Origin: Chelonoidis abingdonii
Lineage: Eukaryota > Chordata > Testudines > Testudinidae
DNA length: 64,000 nucleotides
Direction of reading: 5' to 3'
Assembly: GCF_003597395.2 (NCBI RefSeq)
Contig: NC_133773.1
Coordinates: 73,109,347-73,173,346, forward strand
Part shown: positions 1-12,628 of the stretch, one piece after another
How positions within the stretch are numbered: position 1 is the first letter of the stretch
Layout: every line of letters starts with the position of its first letter
Made by a program: the position numbers and the translations under genes
Notes under the pieces: generated by a model
Databases searched by the model: none
The model's input: only the letters and a program-made list of their open reading frames with translations
What the model was told of the DNA's origin: nothing

Positions 1-2881
1 TAGCTCACAGACTTTATACTGCTCTGTAAAATAATGTTTCCATATAATGATCCTTCATTCAGTTACAGAACTAACTAGCAGGACCATGCTGAAACTGGTA
101 TTAATAATGACTTCAGTGGAATTCTCTGATTTGCACAGTGCTTTAATAAGTTAGAGACTTTTAAACAGAAAACCAGAGGATCATGACAGTCATCCACTTT
201 CATGAAAAATACTGGAACTACCTCAGATACTCACAAAAATTCAGCAGCAGTATAAGCTTGCTGATAAGCTCATTCAAAGCCTGGTTGGAGTGACACATTC
301 TGTAGTGAAGGACATTCTTGACTGACATTGAGCAGTCCACAGTTACATAAGGGACTGTAATATTACTTATGGCATTGATTTGCAGGCTGTTATGGGCCTT
401 CCATGCTTCTTATTAAAGTCATTTGAAACTTGTGTAGAGACTAGCAACTGATCTAGTCTTATCCCATAAATCCATTTTTTATGTGTCAAAATCCTTGGAG
501 TGAGAGTACAGAGGGAGGCAGTTATTTAAGAGACATCAACTGGTCTTACCAAAGACATGGGAGGCAAACTCAAGGATGATGCACTTGTTAACTGCTTGCT
601 CGCACTGAACAAAAACAGCCTGCTGGATCTACAGTTTAATACAGTCACACTGGGCCAAATTCTTCTCGTACACACTGGGATAAATTCTGAAACGTTCTGC
701 TAATGTCAGTCAAAGTACTTCATATTTACACAAGTGTAACAGAAGCATGGTTTATTTTCCTTGGATATTGTTGCACATAGTATGTAGCACTCTCTGGAGA
801 GTCCTTTGTTACCTAGCCACAATAGAATGAATTTGTAAAGCTGAGTCTAATCTGGCTAGATACTCCTATACAGTGCAGAATGTTCTAATCTGCCACTGAC
901 TTTAACAGGAGTTAAGGGCACTTAGAAGAAGGAACTCAGCACCTGACAGGATCATTCCTGATGTCTTTACCTTATTTTTGATTCCCTTGATTGGTGGGTG
1001 TTACCTAGAGCTTCAATATTTGCTTAAGTTACAGCGCTTGATTCTCTACTATGCCCAAGCTCTGCTCAGACACAGTGGATAAAGATCCTTTCATCACCCT
1101 TCTACATCCCTGACATGCCCTCGCTCTTCTCTTATGCCATTTTAGGTTTACTTTGTGCCATGTAAGAGGGACAAAGTGACCTTGCTGATCAAGAGAATTT
1201 GGCCCATTGTATATAGGAGACTTGTGTCAGTTTATGTTGCTAGTCCTTGTACAGTATTGAAATATTATTTTTCATCTATAGTTACTAATTGATATGTGTA
1301 GTCTATGCTATATTTAGCATATTGTCTAGCTAATGTAGGTATTTCTAAAGCATCTATCGCCATAGTATCCAAGGACTGTGACAATTAAAGTCTTTCAGTC
1401 CAGTTAAGCAGAATAGAAAGGATTTGCAGGATTGGGGAAAAGGCAGTACTGATGCAAAGTAGAAATGAAATTACAAATTAACCAAATATATCCATAAAAT
1501 GTTAACAACCTCCTGCTGATTCACTACTCTATTGTTCTTCTCTGTCCACCTTTACTTGGATTAGCATGTGTCCAGGGAGGACTATGGGATTTTTGTGAAC
1601 TCACAATTTCCTAATTGGAGGTGAGCACGGATAGCCAACATCCCCAGAATAACGAGTTCGATAAACAACAGAACCACATGTGCTTATTGCTGAAGGAGGG
1701 TACAGAGGCAGCTCCACTCCTTGTGTTTCTAGCATGTGTTTATCCCAGAAGCAGGAAGTATAGATACACCCCGTGAACTTTCTCTCAGGTTTACTTTCTG
1801 AGACATAGTTTCTTTCCATCTGGGAGGCAGCCTACTTTTTAGGGGCTGTATATGGCTTGGCCAGTTACTCATATCCGCTCTGCACAGTAACTCTGTTACA
1901 GTATGGTTTAAGTCACTGTTACTGTACATATGGAAAAGCCTTTAGTAGACTTTTTCTTTAAAAGTGGACACCTGGAAGATATTCTAAAGTAGTGCTCCAG
2001 GGTTGAATCACAAGGGCAGCTTGTTAGGTGGCTGGTTATGCTGCACTGCCTTTTTGAATACCTGTTTAAACATTTCTTTATGAACTCACCTTTCATTATG
2101 AAGAATTATATCTTGCATTAAGCTGCTGTCCTTTTACAGGAGTTGAAGTACAGTATCTATCATTTTTGTGATGAGTAGTAGCAATTCCATATCTCTCTGA
2201 ATATATCATCAGAGAAAAAGGCATTCTGGAGTCAAAATAGCTTTTTTCATCCAACATAATAGGGTTTCTTATTTTTTTAATTCATTTTCTAAGGAGGTAG
2301 AGGATCCAAAAAACTCCTTTTTATATAGGAAAAAAATCTCCCATTTGGTATAAATATTAAAAAAAAATAATCTCTAATTCTCATTCAAGTGTAGCTAGTT
2401 GGTGTATTTTAAATGGACCATATGCACAATTAGAGTCAAATTTACTACTGAGGACACATCAGGTATGTCTGGAAAATATACCTATGCATCTGTTGCAAAC
2501 ACACAAACGACAGACATGCAAATTGGACAGCTCTGCATGTGACTGGGTACTTAGGGATGGACGTACCCAACATGCCACACAAAGGCATGTATTTAGTATG
2601 GATATACTTATTGCATCTTCCTTTGAAAATATGGTTTTAGCATTTGCTAGTTAAGTCTTGCTGTTTGTAGAAAATTATTTTAAATATGGCAAAGTTTGAT
2701 TTCCTTATTTAAATTTATGTTGGATGGCATAAGAGTGACCTAAGAATTTCTAGAAAAATTATTTTCAGCCCTCTCAGGTTATGACACTGGGTAAGGTTGA
2801 ATATTCTCAGGCTCTAGCTCTGGGAGGAGAGACTTATCCTCCCTCTTCTCCTGGCTACAAAACAGAAGGGCTTCCTGTTCA
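1..2881. other. Non-coding AT-rich DNA, no gene recognised
   Basis: No open frame here has a recognisable domain, and stops are dense in all frames. About 640-960 carries wording common in old amniote dispersed repeats (tgggccaaattcttctc near 651; gggcacttagaag and actcagcacctgacagg near 915-950), so a decayed SINE-like remnant is likely there, but its ends cannot be placed. The rest looks like unique intergenic or intronic sequence. Confidence 0.5.
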
Positions 2882-3955
2882 CAGTACCAGATTTACCATG
2901 GGGCTGGGCCCACAGTCCAAAGGGGCCCCAGCCTACTCTTCTCCTCCCCCTCCCTGCTCTCTCCTGTGGGGGCAGAAGCTCGATGCTGCTGGCTCCTGCT
3001 GCAGCAGGGCAGGCTTTGCTGGCAGCCAGGCTCCTCCCACACCTTTTCTCTGGAAGGTGCTACGTTTCCTCCCCTCCCCCTCTCCCTGCTGCTGATCAGC
3101 TGTTTGCCGGCAGGAGGGAAGTGGAAGAGCAGAGCCTCAGCAAGCTCGCTGCTCCGGGGATGAGGAGAAGACGCAGGGGCAGGGCCTTGGGGAAGGCGCT
3201 GGAATTGAGGCATACTCCCTCCAGCCCCCAGCCGTGAGCACCCCCAGCCCACATCCCCAGACCTTTGCCCACGCTGATCCCTGTACCCCCTCATGCCCCC
3301 ATCCCCCTGCCCTGACCCCTGCATCCCCCTCACATCTCCCCTGCCCTGAATCCTGCATGCCCCCAGCCCCCTGCACCCCCTTTAGACCTCCCCAACCCCC
3401 TGCCTTGATTCCTGCACCCACCCACATATCCATCCCCTCCATATGCCCTGACCCCTGCACTGCCCCAAATCCCCACCCCCACTCTGAGCACCAAATGGGA
3501 GCTCCTGAACCCCACCTCCCATTCCCAACCACACCCCTCACCCAAAACAGGAGCTGCCCAAGGTAAGCACTCCACACACCAAGCTCTTGCCCTGAGCCCC
3601 CTCCCTCACCCTAGCTCCTGGTCAGACCCCGCACCCCAACGTGTTTCTTACATTTTTAAAAATAAAGTGCTCTTATCCAAAGCACTTTACAATCGTTAGC
3701 TAACGGTACAAATGAAAGATCATGAAGCGATCCGTCGAGACCCTCCATGATTTTCAAGGGGCCTGTGGAAAAATAAGTTAGACTCAAGAACAATCAAGGT
3801 ACCTTACTTTATTTTCATTTACTTGCTATTACATATAGGAGGAGGATGAAGGGAAAAAAAGAATGAAAAATGGGGGTGGGGGAGATAAGGAGGGCCCCCA
3901 AAAATGAAGCTGAGCACAGGGCCGGGGGACCCCACTAACTCTAAATCCACCACTA
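2882..3955. mobile_element. Probable composite DNA-transposon-like repeat with inverted ends, GC-rich core
   Basis: The left end reads cagtaccagatttacc and the right end reads ctaaatccaccacta, approximate reverse complements of each other (both resemble a CAGTGGCGGATTTACC-type terminus). The interior is strikingly GC-rich compared with its flanks. It holds a C-rich minisatellite (3238-3640) and a segment with aaagcactttacaatcg around 3680. Open frames inside are low-complexity Pro/Gly-rich and appear on both strands, as expected from C-rich repeats. No clean 8-bp target duplication could be matched, so the boundaries are provisional. The family is unassigned. Confidence 0.45.
3238..3640. repeat. 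Degenerate C-rich minisatellite
   Basis: Variants of a short unit around ccctgacccctgcaccccc recur with irregular spacing (for example near 3311, 3350, 3378 and 3450). The period wanders and units are diverged. The resulting Pro-rich frame on + and Gly/Trp-rich frame on - are composition artefacts, not proteins. Confidence 0.7.
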
Positions 3956-4479
3956 GTTGTCACGTTACCTCCACTGGGAATACTGTGTTGACTGATCTCC
4001 ACAGTCTCCAACCTACCTGAGCAGTACAGTAGACATGGCCCTGTCCACTAGCTCCTCTCCACTCCCTAGTCCACCCACCACTTGCTCTCCCCCCGCTTAA
4101 AAATGATTGCTTACTTTCCCTACCCCCCACCCCACCGGCTTTTCTGGCAGCCTTGTTGCCAGGTATCCAGTTTTAGACTGGAAACTCCAGTAGAAAATGG
4201 GGCCTGAGTGGTTAGCAGTGCTGACTGGAAACTAAAAGTATAATTACAGGAGTAACCACATTAGCCTCCACTCCTCCCTCTCCCAACACCCACCCCAGAC
4301 GGCTGGAAGAGAACCAGTCCTGCTGCTATGGAAGGAGGGGCAGCTCAGTGCAGAGAGAGACAAATAGAATGAGCTCCCCTTACCTGCTGTGCTTGCAGTT
4401 TACCCCGGCCCCTGCCTCACTTCAGGGACCAACCCTAGCTCCTGCCCCCCTGTGCTTTTGCCCCCGGCCCCTTTTACAA

Positions 4480-4545
4480 TCATTCCCCAGGGGGACCCAC
4501 AAATGTTTGGTGCTGGGCCCACAAAGAGTTAATCTGGCCCTGTCT
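4480..4545 (-). repeat. Fragment of a GGGCC-rich dispersed repeat
   Basis: The stretch ggtgctgggcccacaaag followed by agttaatctggccctg resembles, in reverse complement, the AGGGCCAGATTAACTC-type terminus of a repeat related in wording to the element at 2882-3955 (ggggctgggcccacag). It may be the far end of the same family, which would make 2.88-4.55 kb one composite block. Confidence 0.35.
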
Positions 4546-5395
4546 GTTCCCAGGCATCATGTGCCATCCTGGAAGCAGGAAGATGGATGGCTTTTGAGAA
4601 ACTGCTTTGGGATGCTGTTGAATTTATGTCAGTTTTGCTGAATGTTCATTTATCCCCCACTCCAAAAAAAAATCTGAAAAATTGAAATGCCTTTTTTAAT
4701 GATTTTTAAAGGAAATATTGCAATTTTTTTAGTTTGAAATGATTTTTTGTTTCAAAAGTTCCTTTAAGAATTCAAAGAAATTTAATGGTCAAAATCAGAG
4801 GGAACAAAAAAATAGTCCATCATTTGCCCCGCCCTATATAAAATACAAATTGAGAGGAATGAAAAGATTACATTGTATGATGATGTAATTGAGTCACTGG
4901 GCTAATTTAGTATCATTCAGACTTACCTCTGAACTAGCCATCCGTTTCCATCAACTGATATGAAATAAACTGCTTAATCATAAATACTTAAACTGATTTT
5001 TTTTTAACTGAACAGGACATGTGATCTCCAGACAAAATTAAAATTTCTTATTTTGATGGCTCTTCTGCTTCCTTTTTTTAGAGAAGAGTGGAAGACTTCA
5101 GAGAGCTGAACATGCATTTCAGGCTCTCTTGCTCAGGTCACTTGTCAAAAGCATATGCTAAGGTGCAGTCATGTCTCCAGTTGGAACCCTTGACTATATA
5201 TTCATCTCTCCATTTCCTGTATTAGATTCACAGTTTTGCTTTCTGCATGCATTAACAAGGTCATCACAGCATTCACTTTACGGCTGAGAGGGCTGGCAAT
5301 TTCTTCCAGTACTGCAATACCACTCTTTAGCGAGCCACCAGAGGATATTGGAGACACAATCTGCAATCTATTCCCCCAGCCCAAAATTGTAAACC
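4546..5395. other. Non-coding interval
   Basis: A/T homopolymer-rich sequence at 4660-4830, then ordinary AT-rich DNA. A minus-strand open frame near 5202-5384 lacks an ATG at its start and has no recognisable domain. No gene is called. Confidence 0.5.
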
Positions 5396-5400
5396 ATTGC

Positions 5401-6305
5401 TGTCATAAACAGAGAGTTAAGGGTTAATATTTCTTTTACCTGTAAGGGGTTAACAAACAGTAAACCTGGAACACCTGACCAGAGGACCAGTCAGGAGACA
5501 AGATACTTTCAAATCTCGGTGGAGGGAAGTGTTTGTTTGTGTGTTCTTTTCTTTGTCTGTTGTTCTCTCTGGGTTTTGAGAGTGACCACACGTACCTACA
5601 GGCTCTGTAATCTTCTGTTCAAATTTAGTAAGTACAAAGGTAGAAAGGCGGTTTAGTCTTTTTGATTGTTTTCTTTATTTGCACATGAATTACTGGCTGC
5701 TCTAGAATTTTTATGTGTATTGCTGAGTATTATGACAATTCTATTTCTCTGGGCGAGCTTCTCTCTAGTTTCTAGCTGACGACCGATATTCCATCTGATT
5801 CAGAGTAGATTTACTTCTTATTTCTTTTATTCGCAGCTTTCTTTCGACTGAGTGATTTTTGTCACCCCTTTAAGCCTCAAAGGAACTGAGTCTTATTACA
5901 GGACTTGGTGGGAAGGAAAGCGTGACTTCCTCTTGTTTTATTACCACCGGACTTGAATCTGTATTTCTGGGGAGGAAAAGAGTAGTGGGGGATGTACTCC
6001 TCTCTGTTGTGATTTAAGATTTTGATCACGTGATCTTCCTAGGCTAGCCCAGGGCAGGAAAGAGCTGGGAGGAAGAAAGGAGGGGGAAGGGAAATGGTTT
6101 ATTCCCCTTTGTTGTGAGACTCAAGGAATTTGGGTCTTGGGGTCCCCAGGGAAGGTTTCTGGAGGGACCAGAGTGCCCCAAAACACTATACTTTTGGGTG
6201 GTGGCAGCCTGTCAGATCTAAGCTGGTAATTAAGCTTAGAGGAATTCATGCTGGTACTCCATCTTTTGGACTCTAAGGTTCAGACTGGGGAATTATGCCA
6301 TGACA
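5401..6305 (+). mobile_element. Solo LTR (905 bp), family A, TSD attgc
   Basis: The element starts TGTCATAAAC and ends ATGCCATGACA, the TG...CA ends of an LTR. It is flanked by a perfect 5-bp direct repeat, attgc, at 5396-5400 and 6306-6310. Its first 60 bp contain gttaagggttaat and acctgtaaggggttaac, wording typical of turtle LTRs. No gag/pol coding sequence is attached, so it is a solo LTR left by recombination between the two LTRs of an integrated element. A 5-bp duplication fits either Ty3/Gypsy or endogenous-retrovirus integration; the class is not settled. The 17691-18585 LTR, in reverse orientation, shares its ordered landmarks (aagcttaattaccagctta, gctgccaccaccca). Confidence 0.9.
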
Positions 6306-6310
6306 ATTGC

Positions 6311-8051
6311 TCTTCCAAGCAACCAAACATATGACTTAGTCCTACAACCCTTATTCATACGAGTACTTCCTACTTCCATAAGGTGTCTCATTCACTTCAG
6401 TTACTTTGCTCATGTGAGGGCTGTGGGATTGGGTGTAGGGCTAGCTTTTTTTCTTCTTGGTTCTTTAGATATTCATGTAGTACAGAAACTGACATGTTCC
6501 TCATTAAAAAGCAAAATAAATCCATGAAATGCTGACACAACAAAATGATTATGGTTATAGCTAGTGAACAGAAAGGATATTAGATCTTTAATACGTATGC
6601 TTTTGAATTTAAAATACTCCATAATTTATGAATGACTATTATAACCTTCACCATATGCAGCACCCTCTGAAATTCACAGAAAGCTATCATACCAAAATGG
6701 AATATAATTTTAACTTTTCTCTAACCCTCAGTCTACACTTTTGTAGATTTAAAGCTAAATGTTAATTTTCTGAATCAAAATTGTAAGTATGAGCTTTAAT
6801 CCTAAAGTGATTTTTACAACTTCTTCAGAGCAACAGATTTATAGATCATTTTCCATCATGCTAAGACATCAATTACTCTTAGCTACTTGGCTTTGTCAGA
6901 TTTCTTACCTCTGGGCTGGAAATCTTTTACTGCTCTGAATGACTGCATGCACCTTCTATGCATGCTCACAACAGCAGACTGGGTAAGATGATTTGGTTAA
7001 CTTTCTTTTCTGTGAAACTAATGTTAGTCATTTGAAATGCAGGTGAAACGTAATAAAGCAAAGGAAGAGCTCTGGTTGCTAATACATGACGTATTCTGAG
7101 TCTGACTACATAGCTTAAATGGAGGAGTAAAATCCCCCTCATATACCTACTTGGGGTACCCACTTATTCCTCCCCTAGAGCAACTGGGCATATAATGAGT
7201 AAAAGGGGGCAGGGAGTGAGTAAAGCCTTGGTTGGACTCCCCCAACATGCCAGACAGCACAACCGAGTTGGTACAGAAGGTGTTGTAATTCACAATGGGA
7301 TCAGCCCTCAGTAAATAACTATGTTCTGGAATTATGGGGTAATAACTGAATTGGATTTCACCAGGGTATCTGAGGCTTGATGCCTTTGGACTATTTTTAG
7401 GGTGATGCAGTTTATGAATCAGAAGAGTTTAACAGTTCCCTAATTTCCTGAAATATATTTTCAGTAGCTCCCTTCCTTCCTTTGTACTGCTTTGACTGAA
7501 GAGAAAAACGTGGAGGGAAATTGTGAGCAGCTCATCCTGCAGAGTCCCCACTCAGCAACCTCTTGAAGGAAGTTCTGCCCTGGGATCAAGGCACATAGCA
7601 CTCCAGCCACATGGCTATCCTAAGATCTGTGGGAAAATCCCAATGAAATCAAGACACCTGTGAAATGGGGCAGCCCCTTTGTCCAGGTCCCTGGCAGCAT
7701 GGGAAACAGAGGAACGGTTCCTGACTGGTCACCAGTGCCTGGTGAGGTAAGAGGTGACAGCTAGTGATGAAGAGTCTGCATTATTTGTTGCACGAATTTC
7801 CAGTGAAAATTCTCTGGGTTTGTAAGGGCATTATGCTACATACAGTAATTGTCTCTCATTCCAGGTTCCTCTCTCTGGCCATTCCTGAAACCCCACAGAG
7901 CTTCAAACATACAGTAGTCATGGGGAAAGGGAGATTATTCCTGTTTTTAATTTGTTCTAGCATGAGATATTCTGTTTCAGGTTCTGACCCAAGATGTGGG
8001 TTTTCTGAGATTGTCCTCTTTCTGCAAGGAATGAGAGAGGAAAAAGTGGAT
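6311..8051. other. Non-coding interval, nothing recognised
   Basis: AT-rich sequence with no supported gene or repeat family. A donor-like ggtgaggtaag at about 7741-7751 has no supporting open frame upstream and is not called as an exon. Confidence 0.45.
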
Positions 8052-8100
8052 GTTGCCTAGGTTACCTTTTCCTTGGCATGGAAATGGTAACCTAGGCAAC
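8052..8100. promoter_or_regulatory. 21-bp hairpin containing two inverted X-box-like (RFX) motifs
   Basis: Left arm 8052-8072 (gttgcctaggttaccttttcc) and right arm 8080-8100 pair with one mismatch around the 7-nt loop ttggcat. Each arm carries the same 14-mer, gtaacctaggcaac on one strand or the other, which fits the RFX X-box consensus GTNRCC-N2-RGYAAC. The hairpin is seen directly; regulatory function is inference. It could instead be the core of a small MITE or a fold-back replication error. Confidence 0.4.
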
Positions 8101-9188
8101 CTTACATGTACATGAGAACACAATGTACATTGCCTACATATATACACATCTACGTCTGTATTCCTGTAAATAGGTGGGATAAGATGTCTTGATTCTCTTC
8201 AAATGAACTGAACAATCAGTTCTAAAACATCTATAATATGCTTTTTACAAAAAAAGGTGAATAAAGTCACATCATTTAAATAAATGTAAATGCAATTGTC
8301 TTGAATGGGCTGAGATGCCTTTGAAGTATACTAGGCTAATACATTTTTTTTTCCAGGTGGAATGCAGCTGGAACAAGGCTTCTTACTCAATAATAAGGTA
8401 AACTAGCGTAATTATTGTAGCTTCCCAGTACACCACAGCCCTAAGGTGTCAGTAGCAATGCCAGAGGTACTGCAACCCAGACAAGCACTGTAGATGCTTC
8501 AGCAGCTAGATCTTCTGGCTCCCCATAACTACTGAGACACATGGCTAAGGAAAAATATATTTTTCTAGGGCTGGCAGGAAAGGGAAAAGTTGCAGATACT
8601 CTAAATACAGAGGTTTAGACAGTTACAGTTGAAAGTGAGTAATAGCAGTTGTCATTTGGGTTCCTGGGGGAAGTCCAAATTAAGAGTCAGGGCTCTTTGG
8701 GCCTAGTATACAGGTTGCCGTCTCCAGTCCAGGCTCTCTTCCAACAAGTAGATGCTTACAGGGACCAGGCCAGACCTATCTTTTACTGTAGCCCATCTGT
8801 GCATGTTCCCTGCCCAACTCCTGGTGCTCCCCCATAGTCCCACAGAGACCTGCACCCAGCTTTATCATCTGACAGCCATTTGATAGTTCCACATGCAGCT
8901 TTCTCCACAGTTTCTCGGGCTTCTTTCCAGCTCCCTGCTGCCATGAAGCTCCCACCCACAAAGAGACCTGACCACTTCCTGGTTCAGAACCTTTCCCCTT
9001 ACATGGACAACAGAAAGGATACTAGCATGGGGAAGGGGCTAATAGCAATTGTAGTCCCCTCTTTGCTAATCGATCAAACTGGACTTTGGTTAACTAAAGT
9101 TTCTCCTGTTTCCTGGGATAGTTTTTTTCTTTAGACTTGTTGAAAGAGCAAACCAAACAAAAACATAAGATCCACAGCAGAACTTCTT
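8101..9188. other. Non-coding interval, nothing recognised
   Basis: No repeat family or gene signature could be identified. Open frames are short and overlap on both strands. Confidence 0.45.
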
Positions 9189-9460
9189 GGGTATGTCCAG
9201 CTGGAAGCATGTCTTCCAGCCCAGGTAGACACACTCATGCTAGCTCCACTCGCGCTATTGCTCTAGAAATAGCAATGTGGACATTGCTGCATAGGCAGCA
9301 GCTTGGGCTATTGCTGGAGTCCAAGCCTAACCTGCCCTAGGTCTGAACTTGGGTGGCTATCAGAGCCACTGCCTGTGTTGCAGCACCAACATGGCAATTT
9401 TAGTCATTAACTAGAGCAGAGCTAGCATGAGTCTGTCTACCCAGGCTGGGATGCACAATA
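9189..9460. mobile_element. Fold-back MITE
   Basis: Arms 9216-9246 and 9419-9449 are inverted copies with few mismatches (ccagcccaggtagacacac on the left; gtctgtctacccaggctgg on the right). The gggtatgtc at 9189 and the gtagac core resemble termini of turtle non-autonomous DNA transposons. The middle also folds loosely (ctctagaaatagcaatgtgg / cagcagcttgggct). The right terminus is diverged, so no target duplication was placed. No coding capacity. Confidence 0.7.
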
Positions 9461-11909
9461 CCTTTACCTCATATCCCCCAGATCTGCTGTTTCTTTGTAG
9501 TTGTGAACAGCAACAATTATAAAGAAACAAATTGCCTAAAGCATAGAAGAGTCCCCTTCCCAGTTCTATGTGCTAGTAGCCTGGCTGCTCTCTCTATTCT
9601 ACCAAGCAAGGTGAACAAGTTAGACACTTTCTGGTTGACAGTGATCACTCACCAAGCCAAACCACTTGTTTAAACTTGCTGGTCCTAGCTAACCCCCATA
9701 GCAGAGGCAATGGTATTTGGTTGATTTCAGGGATAAGTTTGGAATGTGACGTTGTCAACTCAAAAGGGTTCCTCTTTTGAACATTGAAAAGTCAGCACAC
9801 TCCATTACACAGGATTATAGCAATGTAGAACAACTGCTTTTGATTGATAAAAGTACTCTCTTTTGACTGGATGCTGCACTTCTCAGTAAAGAATACTTCC
9901 ACTGAATAGCTGGGGATTGGTTCTCAGAGCTCTACATTTCAGTGTTCAATATAGCAGTTTCACCCAAAGCTAAAACCCCATCATTTTAAAGTGAGCCAGA
10001 GCTTTTAAAGTTCGCACTCGTACAATGGTTTGATTATTTAGCTGTTGGATGTGATTGAATATTTAAGCACTCTCTTACTGTGGATTACTTTTCAGCAAAA
10101 TAGATCTAACAAAGCAGCCTAGGCATATCGTTCATTTCTGATGTTCTTCAATTACTTTCCTAATTTATCAAAAATACATCATACTGCCAATTAGACAAGG
10201 ATGGAGGTACAGTAGTGTAGGGGCTATGTGTTAAAGGGCTCGAGCTAAGTCAGCCAGCTGCACATTTGATGTCCAATGAGATTCTCTGGCATTTAGACAT
10301 TAAATATTGAGTATATGACATTTTAAAAGGCAAAAGCACTTAACCCACATATAATTAAGTTTTCAAGCCACTACTACCTATGCCAGCTGAGTCAAAATAG
10401 CAGCAAAAAACTTGTTGAATAGAAGCTATAAAATCACCTAGCCTGTCCATTGACCTATATATTTGCCATGTTCACATGAGTTTCTTGTGCTTCATTTTGA
10501 AAGGTCACAAGTTCCATGGAATGGTTTATGAATTTAGTTATACTTGCCCATATGTATTTCTGCAAGCACTCAAGTCTACAACTTATTTTAGATTGTGATT
10601 TTTAAAGAATATAAATGTGTATATTTAGCCATATATTTTATTGGAATTTATTCTTCCTCTGAAGGGGAAGTTAGTAATGCATGAATTGAGAAAACTTTGA
10701 CATATCTTAGAATTTGAACAGACCAAGTAATTCTGTGTCCTGTCTTGGTCTCATAGAATTAACACTTAAGCACTTTCTGGAAACTCAGATTGTTTATGCA
10801 TCAACCAGGGAATATTATTAATCCTGAACAAAAAGTGATTTATTACAGGGCAAATGGATCACAAATAATTTAACCTGGAACAGTAATTGATTATTCTTAT
10901 CTTCTAGTATTTTGCAGTTATAAAAGTTCAAGTCTGAGGTGCAGCATTGCTTAAGGTATGGACATATGCTTTTTAATTCACAAATGCTATATATCCCAAA
11001 CTAGTACTAATTTGTTATAGGGTTACAAACTGGCTAGTAGTGTTTGGGATTGATCATACTTGTTTTTATCCTAGATTCAGGGACTGGATATAACATTTTG
11101 TATTAGGTGTTAAATAAAGTCTGAGATGCTTATAGAACAGAAGTCAAGAGAAAGGAATGTGGATAGTGGTTTTCTACCTCAAGAGAAGTGTCACTATGGG
11201 AAATTAAAGGAGTGATTAAAGTAGAAATCCTCAAGTGCACTACTTAGTGATGTGGATAGGGGCATATTTGGGCCAAGCTTCTAGAGTTTTCACACTAACC
11301 AAGACAAAAAAGGTAGAAAAGTACAATTACCTTTATTCAGAGTTGATTCCTTTATCTCTCTCCTAATCCCTAAAGTCTGCCATTTAATAAGAAACAGAAA
11401 GTGAGCAAAAATAAATTCACATTTAAAATGACATTAAGAACAGTGTTTAATTCTACAGTTTTTCTAGCTAGGCTATAACATTACCTATTCATTCCTGTCA
11501 CTCACAATTTAAGAGCTGACCATCAAACACAAGCCAGATAGTACAGATATTAAATAAGAGAGTCTCCAATCTCATTTAACCTAATCTCAATTACTATAAT
11601 TTATCATTGTCCACTGGACATTGAAAAAATATTAACAAATCTAGTAGGAAGATTATTAGGTTCCCAGTACTAAATTTAGTCTCCACATCATAGATAAAAT
11701 TAAATAATTTTCCACATGAGACCAAGAATATTATTCAAACTCTTATAAAAATGATTATTTTAGTGTTTCCATTCAGTGAAATTTCCATTTCCATTTAATC
11801 TTTATGGGAGAACAAATTTGTACAGGGACTATCTCAATATCCTCAAAAGGTCATAAGTCTCCCAGCAATCCTATGGCACATTGCCACACCATGAAGGATA
11901 TGCAAATTT
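9461..11909. other. Non-coding AT-rich interval
   Basis: No supported gene or recognised repeat in about 2.4 kb. The stretch 10.2-11.9 kb is long, AT-rich and apparently unique, a plausible place for conserved non-coding sequence, though nothing in the sequence alone proves it. Confidence 0.45.
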
Positions 11910-11914
11910 GCTTC

Positions 11915-12364
11915 TGTGATAGGCTGGGTTCCTTTTAGGTTGCGTTTGGGTGTTTTCAAACAACTTTTCCCCTCAAATATTCTTCCTGTTATGGGGGTGC
12001 TTGGTCTCCAAATGTTTCAAAAGAGTCTATAGAGGTCTAGCTTGTTTAGGAAGGCTGAGTATGACTAGATCCAGGGTCAGGGCCTATTTTCAACCTCTCC
12101 CTGCTGCAGTTAGCTTGCATCTGATCTGGTGGGTCTTTGTGGGTAGTTGTCTACCTCCCAGCAACTCTGTCACAAGAGTCAGCTAACTTTCAGGCTCAGC
12201 AGCCTTCCTCCTGATTGCTGCCACTTCCTCTAACTTTGCCTTCTAAGCTTACTTCCTCCAAGTGGAGCAGGCTATGCTGCTGCTATGTGCCTATTCAGTA
12301 CTGGTTAGACCCATAAGAGTTTGTTAGCCTTTTCCTGATTGGGATACGGGGGTGTCCCATCACA
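11915..12364. mobile_element. Short solo LTR (450 bp), imperfect TSD gcttc/gcttg
   Basis: The element begins TGTGATAGGCTGGG and ends GTGTCCCATCACA, giving TG...CA ends with a short inverted repeat (tgtgat/atcaca). Flanks are gcttc at 11910-11914 and gcttg at 12365-12369, matching at 4 of 5 positions. No coding sequence. It lacks the landmarks of the LTRs at 5401 and 57560, so it is listed as a separate family. Confidence 0.6.
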
Positions 12365-12444
12365 GCTTGCAATATTGGTACCTCATTCTTCAGGCCAGCC
12401 AAGGCAAGCAGTGCTGATAGGACAGAATGCTGAGCATTCTAAGA

Positions 12445-12628
12445 GGTTCTTTAAAGATAATAATCCCTTACCTCATTTCACCAAATTGTTTCCCTAAGAA
12501 GCTTGCAATGTTGACACTAGAGTGCAATTTTCCTGCTATGGGCAACCCCTGAATGCTCTGTTGACTCAAATGGTGCCATGATTGCTAGTAGAAACAGCTT
12601 ACGACTCATCCTTTAGATTCAGAATACA
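12445..12628 (+). repeat. Direct repeat copy 1 (pair with 13534-13716)
   Basis: Bases 12445-12583 are identical by eye over all 139 bp to 13534-13672, and the following ~45 bp are still clearly related (tttagattcagaatac in both). The flanks are unrelated. The spacing is 1089 bp. The open frame starting at 12582 crosses the end of the repeat and has no recognisable domain. Confidence 0.9.

Noticed and set aside
2781..3577. Overlapping Pro-rich and Gly/Trp-rich open frames of 80-146 codons on both strands
   Set aside because: Produced by the C-rich minisatellite composition; no domain, and stop-free on both strands at once.
5202..5384. Minus-strand 60-codon frame that reads somewhat like protein
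   Set aside because: No ATG at its start, no splice signals, no recognised family, and it abuts an LTR insertion.
7741..7751. Splice-donor-like ggtgaggtaag
   Set aside because: No open frame with coding character leads into it.
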